Positions 1 to 8,733 are shown, numbered from the stretch's first letter. The stretch is DNA of 64,000 nucleotides from Amycolatopsis rifamycinica (GCF_000695625.1 NZ_JMQI01000003.1:62001-126000), one strand, 5' to 3'. Translations and numbers: made by a program. Notes: generated by a model not told the origin, from the letters alone.

Positions 1-944
1 CCGATCCGGCCGACCGTCCGGCCGTCCAGCAGCACCGGGTCGCCGGTCTCCGGGGTGACCTCGGGCGAACCGTCGAGGTGCAGCAGCAGGAGGTTCCGCG
101 GCGGGCGTCCCACATTGTGGACCTTCGACACCGTCTCCTGGCCGCGGTAGCAGCCCTTCGCGACATGCGCGGCCGAGCCGACCCAGCCCACCTCGTGCGG
201 GATCGTGCGGTCGTCGGTGTCGACGCCCAGCCGCGGCCGCACCGACTCGACGCGCAGCGCGTCGAACACCCAGCTGCCCGCCGCCCGCGCGCCGGCGTCG
301 GTCAGCCGCTTCCACCAGTCCGCCAGCGCCGCGCGCGGCACCGCCAGGTCGACGCTCGACCGGCCCGGCCAGGGCATCCGACGCGCGAACCCGCCACCCG
401 GCAGTGCCGCCACGGCGTACGGCTCCGGGCCCACCTCGGCGCCGGCCGCGCTCAGCACGCGCTCGGCGTCCGGGCCGAGGACGGTGAGCAGCGCGAGCTC
501 GTCCGTGGCGTCCCGGATGTCCACCTTGGACCAGAACTTCATCGCCTCGAGGTACTCGCGCAGGGTCTGCGGGCCGCCCTTGGGCAGCGCGCTCGTCACC
601 CGCGAACCCCGGTCGGAGTCGAGGTACACCGTGCCGTCGAGGTGCGCGAGCACCATGTGCGTTTCGACACGGCCCTGGCTGTCGAGCACCAGCGCCTCGG
701 TGCCGGAGCCCTCGGCGAGCCCGGTCACGTGCTGGGAGATGACCAGGTGCAGCCACGACAGCCGCTCTTCGCCGGACACGGCGAGGAATTCGCGGTGCGA
801 GCGGTCGATCACGACCACGCTGCGCGAGGCCGTGCGCTGCTCCGCGAAGGGGTCGCCCCAATGCCAGGGGACGCCGGCTTCGGGGTGGTCGTCGGGCGGG
901 GGGATGGATCCGGGCACGTCCAGCAGCGGCGAGCGGTACGGCAT
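1..944 (-). CDS. ygfZ: YgfZ/GcvT-type folate-binding protein (3' end outside window)
   Basis: This gene reads leftward and its C-terminus lies beyond base 1, so about 314 residues are visible. The family (COG0354) uses a GcvT-like folate-binding fold and supports Fe-S enzyme maintenance and repair. The family signature K-G-C-Y-x-G-Q-E is visible at about bases 140-163 (near residue 262) and is followed by a V-x-x-V-G-R-P-like stretch. The ATG at 942-944 is the first start after the divergent gap. It is transcribed away from pabC, with 32 bases between the two starts. In M. tuberculosis the Rv0811c/Rv0812 pair has the same divergent arrangement. Family assignment is confident; the exact cellular substrate is not visible from sequence. 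Confidence 0.88.
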   Translation of the reverse strand, partial: MPYRSPLLDVPGSIPPPDDHPEAGVPWHWGDPFAEQRTASRSVVVIDRSHREFLAVSGEERLSWLHLVISQHVTGLAEGSGTEALVLDSQGRVETHMVLAHLDGTVYLDSDRGSRVTSALPKGGPQTLREYLEAMKFWSKVDIRDATDELALLTVLGPDAERVLSAAGAEVGPEPYAVAALPGGGFARRMPWPGRSSVDLAVPRAALADWWKRLTDAGARAAGSWVFDALRVESVRPRLGVDTDDRTIPHEVGWVGSAAHVAKGCYRGQETVSKVHNVGRPPRNLLLLHLDGSPEVTPETGDPVLLDGRTVGRI

Positions 945-976
945 ACCGTCCAGCCTAGGCGCAGTACGGTGTCCGC

Positions 977-1825
977 ATGCGCGTGCTCGTCTTCCTGGAC
1001 GGAACCCCGGCCGACCCCGACGTGGCCCAGATCAAGGTCGACGACCTCGGGCTGATGCGCGGCGACGGCGTCTTCGAGACGATCCTCGTCGCCGACGGCC
1101 GGCCCCGGGAGCTGCGGCCGCACCTCGAGCGGCTGGCCCGCTCGGCGGCCATGCTCGACCTCCCCGAGCCGGACCTCGCGGCCTGGGAGCGGGTCGTCTC
1201 GCTGGTGCTCGAGAAGTGGGCCGGCGGACCGGAAATGGTGCTGAAACTGGTGTACACGCGGGGCTCCGACGGCGATCCGGCCGCGGTGCCGACCGGCTTC
1301 GCGCTGGGTTCGGAGGTCGCGCCGTCGATCCTCAAGGCGCGTGCCGAAGGCGTCGCCGCGATCACCCTCGAACGCGGGTTCCCGCCGGATCTGGCCGAGC
1401 GGGCGCCGTGGCTGCTGCTGGGCGCGAAGCCGTTGTCGTACGCGATGAACATGGCCGGCGTGCGGGAGGCGGGCCGCCGCGGTGCCGAAGATGTGATTTT
1501 CACCGCGGCCGACGGTTCGATCTTCGAAGGCCCGACCTCGACCGTCGTGCTCGCGAAGGGGCGGACGCTCTACACGCCGCCGTCGAGCATCGGGATCCTG
1601 CCGGGCACCACCCAGGCCGCGCTGTTCCGCGGCGCCGAGAAGGCCGGCTGGGCGGTCAAGGTGGAGCCGCTGACCGTGCGCGACCTCGTCGAAGGCGACG
1701 GCGTGTTCATGGCCTCCAGCGTCCGCAAGCTGACTCGCGTGCACACGCTCGACGGCGAGCGGCTGCCCGATTCCGAAGCTGTGTACGCCGAGCTCGTCGC
1801 GGCCTACGAAGGCGAATACGCCTGA
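977..1825 (+). CDS. pabC: Aminodeoxychorismate lyase / class IV aminotransferase
   Basis: This is a 282-residue fold-type IV PLP enzyme. The probable role is release of pyruvate from 4-amino-4-deoxychorismate to give p-aminobenzoate for folate synthesis. The PLP lysine is expected at about residue 151, in G-A-K-P-L-S-Y. The motif D-G-S-I-F-E-G-P (about residues 178-185) is the family glutamate region, and the C-terminal M-A-S-S-V-R motif is present. Length is normal. Related D-amino-acid and branched-chain aminotransferases share these motifs, so the exact substrate rests on context: the neighbour is a folate-binding protein and Rv0812 is the positional counterpart. Its last 22 bases overlap the convergent ParB-like gene. 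Confidence 0.82.
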   Translation: MRVLVFLDGTPADPDVAQIKVDDLGLMRGDGVFETILVADGRPRELRPHLERLARSAAMLDLPEPDLAAWERVVSLVLEKWAGGPEMVLKLVYTRGSDGDPAAVPTGFALGSEVAPSILKARAEGVAAITLERGFPPDLAERAPWLLLGAKPLSYAMNMAGVREAGRRGAEDVIFTAADGSIFEGPTSTVVLAKGRTLYTPPSSIGILPGTTQAALFRGAEKAGWAVKVEPLTVRDLVEGDGVFMASSVRKLTRVHTLDGERLPDSEAVYAELVAAYEGEYA

Positions 1826-2229
1826 CCCTGGGTGATCCGGACGACGGCCGGGGCGACCTCTTCGGCGCGGTAGGCGGCGATCTTGTGGTGGCCGTCGATG
1901 ATCAGCTCGCTCTCGCCGTCGGCCAGCAGCACCGCGACCGGCCGGTGCCCGGTGCGGATGGCCGTGCGGTAGTAGCCGACGCGGGATTCGTCCGACGGCG
2001 GCCAGGCGTCGGTCGGCGTCAGCAGCTGGTCGTCCCGCAGCCGTTCCGGGCCGCTCACCCGGTAGTCGCCGTCGACGAGCAGGTCGAGGACCGGCCCCAG
2101 CGTGGTGGCCAGCGGACGGCGCAGCTGCCCGGTGGCCAGCGCGATCCGCAGCGACTGCGGCAGCTCCGCCCGCGCCCGGGTGTTCACGTCGAGAAAACCG
2201 GTGCCACCGCTGATCGTCACCTGTTCCAC
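1804..2229 (-). CDS. ParB-like nuclease-fold small protein
   Basis: This is a predicted protein of about 141 residues, taken from the GTG at 2227-2229 because upstream in-frame sequence does not look protein-like. The C-terminal half contains a segment of the pattern V-L-L-A-D-G-E-S-E-L-I-I-D-G-H-H-K, followed by A-A-Y-R. This matches the ParB/sulfiredoxin fold motif G-x-H-R/K-x-x-A. No helix-turn-helix domain follows, so it is not a chromosome-partitioning ParB. It overlaps the convergent pabC gene by 22 bases. No good ribosome-binding site precedes the start, so leaderless translation is possible. Function unknown. Confidence 0.6.
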   Translation of the reverse strand: MEQVTISGGTGFLDVNTRARAELPQSLRIALATGQLRRPLATTLGPVLDLLVDGDYRVSGPERLRDDQLLTPTDAWPPSDESRVGYYRTAIRTGHRPVAVLLADGESELIIDGHHKIAAYRAEEVAPAVVRITQGQAYSPS

Positions 2230-2327
2230 ACTTATGAGGACGGGTGGCGAAGCGAAAGGGTTCCAGCCCCTACCCGGACGGGTGCACCCCGTGATCCGGG
2301 TCTCACCCGCGCGGCGGTACGCCTTGC

Positions 2328-3173
2328 TCAGGAAGGCCGGAACCGGATTCGGGTACCCGGCCGAGCCTGCGCGAGCGCGCTCAACGCGGCCTTCTCGACG
2401 ACGGCGGCAACGGGATAGCCGCCGGTGGTCGGGTGGTCGGCGAGGAACACCACCGGCAGCCCGTTCGGCGGCACCTGGATCGCGCCGGTGACGACGCCCT
2501 CGCTGGGCAGCTCGCCCTCGACGGCCCGGCGCAACGGCGTCCCGTCGAGGCGCAGGCCGACGCGGTTCGATTCGGCCGTGACCGTCCACCCCGCCGAGAG
2601 CCCGCCGGCGGGGTCGTCGAACCAGTCTTCGCGCGGCCCGAGCGTCACCGGCACGACGAGCTCGTCCGGCGCGCGGACGGGCACGACGACGTCCGCGCCC
2701 ACCGGGATCCCGGGGTCGCCGAGCGGGAGCACGTCCCCGGCGCGCAACGGCGGCGGGCCGATGCCGGACAGGACGTCCCGGGACCGGCTGCCCAGTACCG
2801 GCTCCACCGCGACGCCCCCGGACACGGCCAGGTAGCAGCGCAGGCCCGCGGACGGCGTGCCCAGCGTCAGCGCCTGACCGGCGCGCACCGCCAGCGGCGC
2901 GTGGGAGCCGACGGGACGGCCGTCGACCCGGACGTCGACCGCCGGGCCGGTCACCGCCGCCGTCACCGCGGCGGTGAACCGCACGGCGAGGCCGCCGAGC
3001 AGGGCCTCGATCCCGGCGGCGTCCTCGGCGTTGCCGACGAGCCGGTTCGCCAGCCGCAGCGACGCCGTGTCGAGTGCCCCGGAAGGCGCGACGCCGAGGT
3101 GGGCGTAGCCGGGCCGGCCCAGGTCCTCGACCAGCGCGTACCGCCCCGGGTCGAGCACTTCCAGGCGCCTCAC
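2328..3173 (-). CDS. pxpC: 5-oxoprolinase subunit C (biotin-dependent carboxyltransferase domain)
   Basis: This 281-residue protein belongs to the KipA/PxpC family, one of three subunits (PxpA, B, C) that hydrolyse 5-oxoproline to glutamate with ATP. The recognisable N-terminal pattern is L-E-V-L-D-P-G, then L-V-E-D-L-G-R-P-G. A typical N-R-L-V-G-N segment and the C-terminal P-T-T-G-G-Y-P-V-A-A-V motif are also present. The start is the GTG at 3171-3173, which overlaps the stop of pxpB by four bases (GTGA), so the two subunits are translationally coupled. Longer upstream reading in this frame is low-complexity antisense-like sequence and was not used. No pxpA (LamB/YcsF) gene is seen in this window. 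Confidence 0.88.
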   Translation of the reverse strand: MRRLEVLDPGRYALVEDLGRPGYAHLGVAPSGALDTASLRLANRLVGNAEDAAGIEALLGGLAVRFTAAVTAAVTGPAVDVRVDGRPVGSHAPLAVRAGQALTLGTPSAGLRCYLAVSGGVAVEPVLGSRSRDVLSGIGPPPLRAGDVLPLGDPGIPVGADVVVPVRAPDELVVPVTLGPREDWFDDPAGGLSAGWTVTAESNRVGLRLDGTPLRRAVEGELPSEGVVTGAIQVPPNGLPVVFLADHPTTGGYPVAAVVEKAALSALAQARPGTRIRFRPS

Positions 3174-3766
3174 CGGACGCTCCGGAAGCGGACGCGGTCG
3201 CCCGGCGCGAACAGCGCGGGCGGGTCCGCGCGGGGGTCGAACAGGGTCGCCGACGTGTGCCCGAGCAGCCGCCAGCCGCCCGGCGATTCGCGCGGGTAGA
3301 CGCCGGTGAACTCGCCGGCGAGCCCGACCGACCCGGCCGGGACGCGGGTCCGCGGGGACTCCAGGCGAGGCTGCCGGAGCGGCGACGGAAGCCCGGTCAG
3401 GTAGCCGAAGCCGGGGGCGAACCCGGTGAACGCGACGGTGTAGACGGCCTCGGTGTGCATCGAGACGACGGCGTCCGGCGAGACCCCGGCGTCGGCGGCG
3501 ATCAGGGCCAGGTCCTCGCCGTCGTAGCGGACTTCGAGGGTCACTTCGCGGGGCTCGTCCGCGGGCGGGTGCGCGAGATCGGCGGCTTCGAGCAGGGCCC
3601 GCACGGCCGCGACGGCCCCGACGACGAGCAGGCTGCGCGCGCCCGGCACGAGGTCGACGACCCCGGGCGGCCGGGCGGCGAGCACGGTCGCGTGGGCGGC
3701 CCGCATCTGCTCCAGCGAGTCGCAGTCGAGCAGGGCGGCGTCCTCGCCGCACCGCCGCCAGCGCAC
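3170..3766 (-). CDS. pxpB: 5-oxoprolinase subunit B
   Basis: This 198-residue KipI/PxpB-family protein is the cyclophilin-like partner of PxpC in ATP-dependent 5-oxoprolinase. Visible landmarks are a variant of the N-terminal G-E-x-A-L family pattern, the P-G-V-V-D-L-V-P-G-A-R-S-L-L-V stretch, and the central G-F-A-P-G-F-G-Y-L motif. That motif is followed by a P-R-L-x-x-P-R-T-x-V-P-A-G-S-V family signature. It lies four bases downstream of the nitrobindin gene (stop 3771, start 3766) and overlaps pxpC by four bases, so these genes are probably one transcript. Confidence 0.88.
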   Translation of the reverse strand: MRWRRCGEDAALLDCDSLEQMRAAHATVLAARPPGVVDLVPGARSLLVVGAVAAVRALLEAADLAHPPADEPREVTLEVRYDGEDLALIAADAGVSPDAVVSMHTEAVYTVAFTGFAPGFGYLTGLPSPLRQPRLESPRTRVPAGSVGLAGEFTGVYPRESPGGWRLLGHTSATLFDPRADPPALFAPGDRVRFRSVR

Positions 3767-3770
3767 GGCG

Positions 3771-4385
3771 TCAGCCGGCGACGCGGTGCAGCAGGGCCGA
3801 GGTGTGCGGCTGCATCTCCTGGCCCACCATCGCGCGTTCCTCGACGTAGCCGAGGGAGCCTTCGATCAGGCCGTACAGGCGCTGGGCCGCGGTGACGTCC
3901 TTGGCCGTGGCCGTGCGGATCACCGCGTCGGTGCCCAGCTCCCACGACGTCTGGTTGCGCGGCTTGCCGTAGTACAGCTCGACGATGCCGGTGTTGTGGG
4001 TGAGCAGCAGCTCGATCGTGTCGTCGGCCTGCGGCCGCCAGAACCCGGACTCGCGGGCGGCGGGGCGGATGACGTTGCCGTCGTCGTCCAGCAGCCACGC
4101 CCGTGACTCGTGGATCAGGAACGGGCGGCCGTCGTGCGAGATCGTCAGCTGCTGCGCGAACTTGCGCGGGCCGTCGATGGTCGGGTAGTCGACCTCGCCC
4201 TCACCGCGCCAGACGCCGACGAGCGGCAGCAGCGCGAGGCAGGCGTCGTTGAGGTTCGGCCCCTCGCGCAGGTTCGCGGTGTCGTTGGGGATGGGCAGGT
4301 CGTCCCACAGCGGGAGGTTGCGCGAGCGGGTGCTCTCCGCGCGCCTTTCCGCTGCCACGATGGCTTCGTCGCCGCTGGCGGTCAT
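3771..4385 (-). CDS. Nitrobindin / FABP-like heme protein (peroxynitrite isomerase family)
   Basis: This 204-residue protein has the nitrobindin (THAP4/DUF1794) beta-barrel. Known members bind ferric heme and isomerise peroxynitrite to nitrate. The family hallmark G-V-W-R-G-E-G is at about residues 57-63. A conserved I-H-E-S-R-A-W segment and the G-F-W-R-P motif follow. The C-terminal L-H-R-V pattern supplies the usual region of the proximal histidine. The N-terminal 45 residues before the barrel are polar and typical of actinobacterial members. The positional counterpart in M. tuberculosis is Rv0813c. It is downstream of a 32-residue membrane peptide gene and upstream of pxpBC. Confidence 0.88.
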   Translation of the reverse strand: MTASGDEAIVAAERRAESTRSRNLPLWDDLPIPNDTANLREGPNLNDACLALLPLVGVWRGEGEVDYPTIDGPRKFAQQLTISHDGRPFLIHESRAWLLDDDGNVIRPAARESGFWRPQADDTIELLLTHNTGIVELYYGKPRNQTSWELGTDAVIRTATAKDVTAAQRLYGLIEGSLGYVEERAMVGQEMQPHTSALLHRVAG

Positions 4386-4388
4386 GGG

Positions 4389-4487
4389 TCAGCGCTGGTC
4401 CGCGTACAGCCGGTAGACGACGTATACGGCGAACCAGGTGATCGCGATGCCGGCGAGGACCAGCAGAGTCGTAAAGAAGGCTTCCAC
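4389..4487 (-). CDS. 32-residue single-pass membrane peptide
   Basis: This small ORF starts at the GTG at 4485-4487 and ends four bases before the nitrobindin ATG (TGA at 4389-4391; next start at 4385). The predicted peptide is one hydrophobic helix from about residue 4 to 25, with Phe, Thr, Leu, Val, Ile, Trp and Tyr. A short basic/polar tail, R-L-Y-A-D-Q-R, follows. The tight spacing to the next gene and the clean hydrophobic profile argue that it is real. I do not recognise a family. It may anchor or assemble with another membrane component; that is inference. Confidence 0.55.
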   Translation of the reverse strand: MEAFFTTLLVLAGIAITWFAVYVVYRLYADQR

Positions 4488-4566
4488 GCCCCGCAGAATA
4501 GTCCGCCCGGTCCCGGACGGCCCTGCGCAGGGTGGCCGCGGTGAGCACAGTCACCCGGCCGGAACG

Positions 4567-4606
4567 CCGCGAAGGCCTCCCCGCCGGAGCAGGAAGGCCT
4601 TCGCGG
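4567..4606 (-). terminator. Intrinsic terminator after sseC
   Basis: Perfect 12-base arms, CCGCGAAGGCCT at 4567-4578 and its complement at 4595-4606, enclose a 16-base loop. The hairpin lies just past the stop of the leftward sseC gene, so it probably ends the sulfur-gene transcript. There is no U-run, as is common in actinobacteria. Confidence 0.65.
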
Positions 4607-4615
4607 AAAACGAAC

Positions 4616-4927
4616 TCAGCCGACGGAGATGGCCAGCTGGTGCAGGCCGGGGCCCTCGGCGGTGACCGAGGCTTCGCCGTTGCCGGTGCGGTGCAGCGCG
4701 CGGACCGTCCACTCGCCCGGGGCCGCGTAGAAGCGGAAGTCGCCGTCCGCCGAGGAGACCACCTCGCCGGTGAAGTCGCCGCCGCCGTCCAGGAGCCGGA
4801 CGAACGCGCCGCCGACCGGCCCGTTCGCGCCCGTCACCTTGCCGGCGAGCACGACCTGCCCGCGGGTGTCGAAGTCGGCCGGCGTGGCCTCCTGGACCGG
4901 TGCGCCGCAGCTGTCGTCAACCGCCAT
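4616..4927 (-). CDS. sseC: SseC-like DUF1416 protein
   Basis: This 103-residue protein belongs to the DUF1416 family. In mycobacteria it is named SseC and sits directly after the rhodanese CysA. A short N-terminal segment with one Cys (S-C-G-A-P) leads into a transthyretin-like beta-sandwich pattern: L-A-G-K-V-T, then P-V-G-G-A-F-V-R-L-L-D, then D-G-D-F-R-F-Y-A-A-P-G-E-W. This resembles carboxypeptidase regulatory-type domains. Its ATG overlaps the cysA2 stop by one base (TGATG), so translation is coupled. The inferred role is as a partner of sulfurtransfer; the biochemical function is unknown. Confidence 0.85.
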   Translation of the reverse strand: MAVDDSCGAPVQEATPADFDTRGQVVLAGKVTGANGPVGGAFVRLLDGGGDFTGEVVSSADGDFRFYAAPGEWTVRALHRTGNGEASVTAEGPGLHQLAISVG

Positions 4928-5763
4928 CACTTGGCTCCCAACTCGACCGGCACGCCGACGAGCGAGCCGTATTCCGTCCACGAACCGTCGTAGTTCTTCA
5001 CGTCCTCGTAGCCCAGCAGCTCGTGGAGCGCGAACCACGCGATCGAGGAGCGCTCGCCGATGCGGCAGTAGGCGATGGTGCCCTTGCCCTCGTCGATGCC
5101 CTCGTCCTTGTACAGCTCCTTGATCTCTTCCTCGGTCTTGAAGGTGCCGTCCTCGTTGGCGACCTTCGCCCACGGCACGTTCAGCGCGCCGGGGATGTGA
5201 CCGGGCACCTGGGACTGCTCCTGCGGCAGGTGCGCCGGGGCGAGCAGCTTGCCGGAGAACTCGTCGGGCGACCGCACGTCGACGAAGTTCTTCGAGCCGA
5301 TCGACTGGACGACCTCGTCGCGGAACGCGCGCAGCGAGAGGTCCTGGTCCTTCGCCTGGTACTCGGTGCGGTCGCGCTTGACCTCGTCGGAGTTCAGCTC
5401 GCGGCCGTCGAGCTCCCACTTCTTGCGGCCGCCGTCGAGCAGCTTGACCTTCTCGTGGCCGTACAGCTTGAAGTACCAGTACGCGTACGCGGCGAACCAG
5501 TTGTTGTTGCCGCCGTAGAGGATCACCAGGTCGTCGTTGGAGATGCCCTTCTCCGAGAGGAGCTTCTCGAAGCCCTCCTTGGAGACGAAGTCGCGGCGCA
5601 CCCCGTCCTGCAGGTCGTTGCGCCAGTCGAACTTCACCGCGCCCCGGATGTGGCCGGCGTCGTAGGCGGTGGTGTCCTCGTCGACCTCGGCGAACACGAC
5701 GCCGGGGGTGTCCAGGTTCTCCTCGGCCCACTGGGTGGTGACCAGGACGTCTTCACGGCTCAT
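4927..5763 (-). CDS. cysA2: Thiosulfate sulfurtransferase (tandem rhodanese)
   Basis: This 278-residue protein has two rhodanese domains, about residues 5-130 and 150-270. Only the second has the catalytic loop C-R-I-G-E-R-S, with the active cysteine at residue 233. This position and loop agree with mycobacterial CysA2. The N-terminal domain carries Y-G-G-N-N-N in the equivalent loop and is probably inactive, which is normal for the family. It moves sulfane sulfur from thiosulfate to an acceptor. It follows the DUF4395 gene by 28 bases and is coupled to sseC. The cysteine leader peptide upstream suggests the operon is induced when cysteine is short. Confidence 0.93.
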   Translation of the reverse strand: MSREDVLVTTQWAEENLDTPGVVFAEVDEDTTAYDAGHIRGAVKFDWRNDLQDGVRRDFVSKEGFEKLLSEKGISNDDLVILYGGNNNWFAAYAYWYFKLYGHEKVKLLDGGRKKWELDGRELNSDEVKRDRTEYQAKDQDLSLRAFRDEVVQSIGSKNFVDVRSPDEFSGKLLAPAHLPQEQSQVPGHIPGALNVPWAKVANEDGTFKTEEEIKELYKDEGIDEGKGTIAYCRIGERSSIAWFALHELLGYEDVKNYDGSWTEYGSLVGVPVELGAK

Positions 5764-5791
5764 GAACTGGACTCTCTTTCTGGGTTGATCT

Positions 5792-6223
5792 TCAGGACGC
5801 GCGGGCGGGGCTGAAGCGTTTGATCAGCAAGTACATTTCGCAGCCGAGGCAGAAGTCGAAGGCCGCGTTGAGGAAGGCCGCGAACAGCGCGAACGCCGTC
5901 GCGACGATGCCGAGCGGGGTGATCCCCGCGGCGAAGCCGATGGTGCCGACCAGTGCGAACACGAACCCGACGGCCTGGGCGAACCGCAGCGGCGCCGCGT
6001 CCTCCCGCTCGTCGGTCGGGCGGAGGCGCGGGGCGACGAGCGCGCGGTAGACGATCGAGTACGGCGCCGGCTTCAGGCCGACGAAGGCGCCGATGGCGAA
6101 CACGACGGTCTGGATCGCCAGCAGCGGCCACCACTGGGTGATCAGCACGACCGCGAGCACGATCGTGGTCAGGATGGCGGCGAACCGCGGGCCTCGCGGG
6201 TCGACGGCCGGTCCGGCGGGCAT
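5792..6223 (-). CDS. DUF4395 membrane protein with CxxC motif
   Basis: This is a 143-residue integral membrane protein with three to four hydrophobic helices, at about residues 14-35, 36-50, 85-105 and 106-125. A conserved F-C-L-G-C sequence (Cys125 and Cys128) lies at the end of the last helix. The CxxC at the membrane face is a DUF4395 hallmark, and the family often sits next to thioredoxin-like and rhodanese genes, as here. This suggests a role in thiol or sulfur redox at the membrane, but that is inference. A good GGAGGAAC ribosome site precedes the ATG at 6223. It is the first full-length gene after the Cys leader peptide. Confidence 0.82.
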   Translation of the reverse strand: MPAGPAVDPRGPRFAAILTTIVLAVVLITQWWPLLAIQTVVFAIGAFVGLKPAPYSIVYRALVAPRLRPTDEREDAAPLRFAQAVGFVFALVGTIGFAAGITPLGIVATAFALFAAFLNAAFDFCLGCEMYLLIKRFSPARAS

Positions 6224-6310
6224 TCGTTCCTCCGGCTGGAGCTCCAGGGGGTGCGTGCGAACGGCACGCGTCAGCGGTATCAGGGCTGGTGGGGGACCGG
6301 ATCGAGAGGT

Positions 6311-6406
6311 TCAGCGCCGGTCGGACCGGCCACGACACAGGCTGCTGCGGACGCGGCAGAGGTCGACTGCGCGTCGCTGCGTCAAGAAGGTGGTCAGCCC
6401 GGTCAC
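6311..6406 (-). CDS. Cysteine-containing regulatory leader peptide
   Basis: This 31-residue ORF begins at GTG 6404-6406 and ends at TGA 6311-6313, 87 bases before the DUF4395 start. Its core reads R-R-A-V-D-L-C-R-V, then S-S-L-C-R, with cysteines at residues 17 and 24. Very similar R-R-x-V-D-L-C-R peptides are annotated upstream of sulfur-assimilation genes in actinobacteria, and in mycobacteria such ORFs mediate cysteine-responsive attenuation. Downstream are a GCCGGTC/GACCGGC stem at the ORF end, a GCGTGC/GCACGC stem, and a palindrome CTGGAGCTCCAG next to the DUF4395 ribosome site. Ribosome stalling at Cys codons could therefore change access to that site. The exact start is uncertain (a TTG seven codons in is also possible). 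Confidence 0.72.
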   Translation of the reverse strand: MTGLTTFLTQRRAVDLCRVRSSLCRGRSDRR

Positions 6407-6492
6407 GGGTGCGAGGGTACCCAGAGCTCCCTCAGGGTGGGAACCACGTTCATTCCTTGGGACGATTCCCGTTTTCTGGGACAACTCCCTGG

Positions 6493-6921
6493 TCAGGGTG
6501 TCCGCGTTGTGAGATGCGGCCGCAGGGCGTCCAGCAGTTCCGGCCCCTTGGGGACGCCGCCGACGCGCAGCAGCTCCCGGCCGTCCGGGGTCAGCGCGAT
6601 CGTGGTCGGCGTCCGCAGCACGGACAGCGACTGCGCGACCTCAGGGGAGTTCGTGACGTCGAGTTCGACGTGGTGCAGGCCGGCCGTCCGCTCGGCCAGC
6701 GGCGCGAGCACGGCCTTCGCGTGCCGGCAGGGCGCGCAGAAGGTGGTGGAGATCTGGACCAGCGTCACCGCGGACGCCGGGTCGAGCACGTCGGTGACGG
6801 GGGCGGGCAGCGCGCGCACGGCGGGTTTGGCCTTCCGGACCCGGCCGTTGCGGGCCTTGAGCAGCGCGCCGACGGCCCCGGCGGCCACCAGCGTCGCCAC
6901 GAGCACCCACAGCCCCGTCAC
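6493..6921 (-). CDS. thiX: Membrane-anchored thioredoxin-like protein
   Basis: This 142-residue protein has an N-terminal hydrophobic segment (about residues 3-21) and then a thioredoxin fold. The active site is F-C-A-P-C (Cys62 and Cys65). The cis-proline region R-T-P-T-T-I-A lies about 45 residues later. The single N-terminal helix suggests anchoring to the membrane. Topology is not certain, because the basic stretch after the helix (K-A-R-N-G-R-V-R-K) favours a cytoplasmic catalytic domain. The positional counterpart is Rv0816c (ThiX). It starts ten bases after the lmeA stop and precedes the Cys leader peptide and sulfur genes, where it may reduce rhodanese-bound persulfide. Confidence 0.87.
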   Translation of the reverse strand: MTGLWVLVATLVAAGAVGALLKARNGRVRKAKPAVRALPAPVTDVLDPASAVTLVQISTTFCAPCRHAKAVLAPLAERTAGLHHVELDVTNSPEVAQSLSVLRTPTTIALTPDGRELLRVGGVPKGPELLDALRPHLTTRTP

Positions 6922-6931
6922 CGCACCGCTC

Positions 6932-7861
6932 CTACTTGCTCAGGTCCGCGAAGGACACGTTCGCCGCCTTGCCCTTGATCGTCACCGATCCGCTCTGCAC
7001 CCGCACGCCGGTCGGGGTGACCGACAGCGGCAGGTCCTTCGTGCTGATCGACGCGTTGAAGTTCGGCATCAGCGCCTTCTGCACGGCCGCGGGGACCACG
7101 GTGGTCTCCTGGTCGTTGCCGAACTGCAGCCGCTTGGGAAGGAAGTTGATCGTGCCCTTGGCGGCGTCCGCTTCGATCATCGCGAAACAGAAGATTTCCA
7201 GATCCTTGCCCGCGAACGGAAGGTGTCCCGAAATGCGGACACCGGTGCTCGACTCGTCCTGGTCGGGCTGGCCCTCGGTCGTCTTCGTCGTGGTCGGCGC
7301 GGGCTCGCTCTGGCCGGCGTCGCCGTTTTCGACGTATTCGGTGGTCGACGGCTCGATCCGCAGGTCCTCGATCTTGTCCAGCGGCGCGAGGCGGGCCAGG
7401 TCGGCGGCCTTGATGGTGACCGAGCCGGTCAGCTCGCCGATGGTGATCGCCTTCGTGTTGCCGTTGGCGAGGTCCGACAGCGGCGCCGTGACGTTCTCCA
7501 GCTCGGCGTTCACCGCGACGTCCTGGAGCTTGCCCGCGACCGGGACGCCGGCGGCGGACACGCTGATGTGACGGTAGTCACCGCCGAGGGCCTGCGTGAG
7601 GAACGGGAAGCCGTGGATCGTCACCGACGGGTCGTCGCTCAGCTGCAGCTGCGTGCGGGCCTTCTGCGAAATCATGTGCTCGGCGTACGCGGCGGCCCCG
7701 AAATCGGCGCCGACCAGCAGCAGCACCAGCACGACCAGCGCGATCACCCAGCGGCGGGCCCGGCGGCCGCGGCGTCGTGCGTCCGGCCTCGGTGCGGGTC
7801 GGTCGTCCCGGGTCACGGGCCTGCTCACCATCGCTTCCGTACTCCTGTTCGTCGGGGACAC
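6932..7861 (-). CDS. lmeA: LmeA-like DUF2993 lipid-binding protein
   Basis: This 309-residue protein has an N-terminal basic segment, one membrane helix at about residues 38-60, and a DUF2993 domain. The counterpart Rv0817c (LmeA) binds phosphoinositides and is needed for lipomannan elongation in mycobacteria. The periplasmic part is beta-rich with no catalytic motif. It contains an extra low-complexity insert of Pro, Thr, Glu and Gln (about residues 195-215), which probably forms a flexible loop. The start is the ATG at 7861; a second in-frame ATG ten codons later is also possible. It is divergent from glnR and ten bases upstream of thiX. Confidence 0.82.
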   Translation of the reverse strand: MSPTNRSTEAMVSRPVTRDDRPAPRPDARRRGRRARRWVIALVVLVLLLVGADFGAAAYAEHMISQKARTQLQLSDDPSVTIHGFPFLTQALGGDYRHISVSAAGVPVAGKLQDVAVNAELENVTAPLSDLANGNTKAITIGELTGSVTIKAADLARLAPLDKIEDLRIEPSTTEYVENGDAGQSEPAPTTTKTTEGQPDQDESSTGVRISGHLPFAGKDLEIFCFAMIEADAAKGTINFLPKRLQFGNDQETTVVPAAVQKALMPNFNASISTKDLPLSVTPTGVRVQSGSVTIKGKAANVSFADLSK

Positions 7862-7881
7862 CCGGATTCCGCCAGGTGTGA

Positions 7882-8733
<852 letters not shown>

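Noticed and set aside
6224..6420. SAM-type riboswitch ahead of the DUF4395 gene
   Set aside because: No SAM-II or SAM-IV core was recognised; the Cys leader peptide explains the region better.
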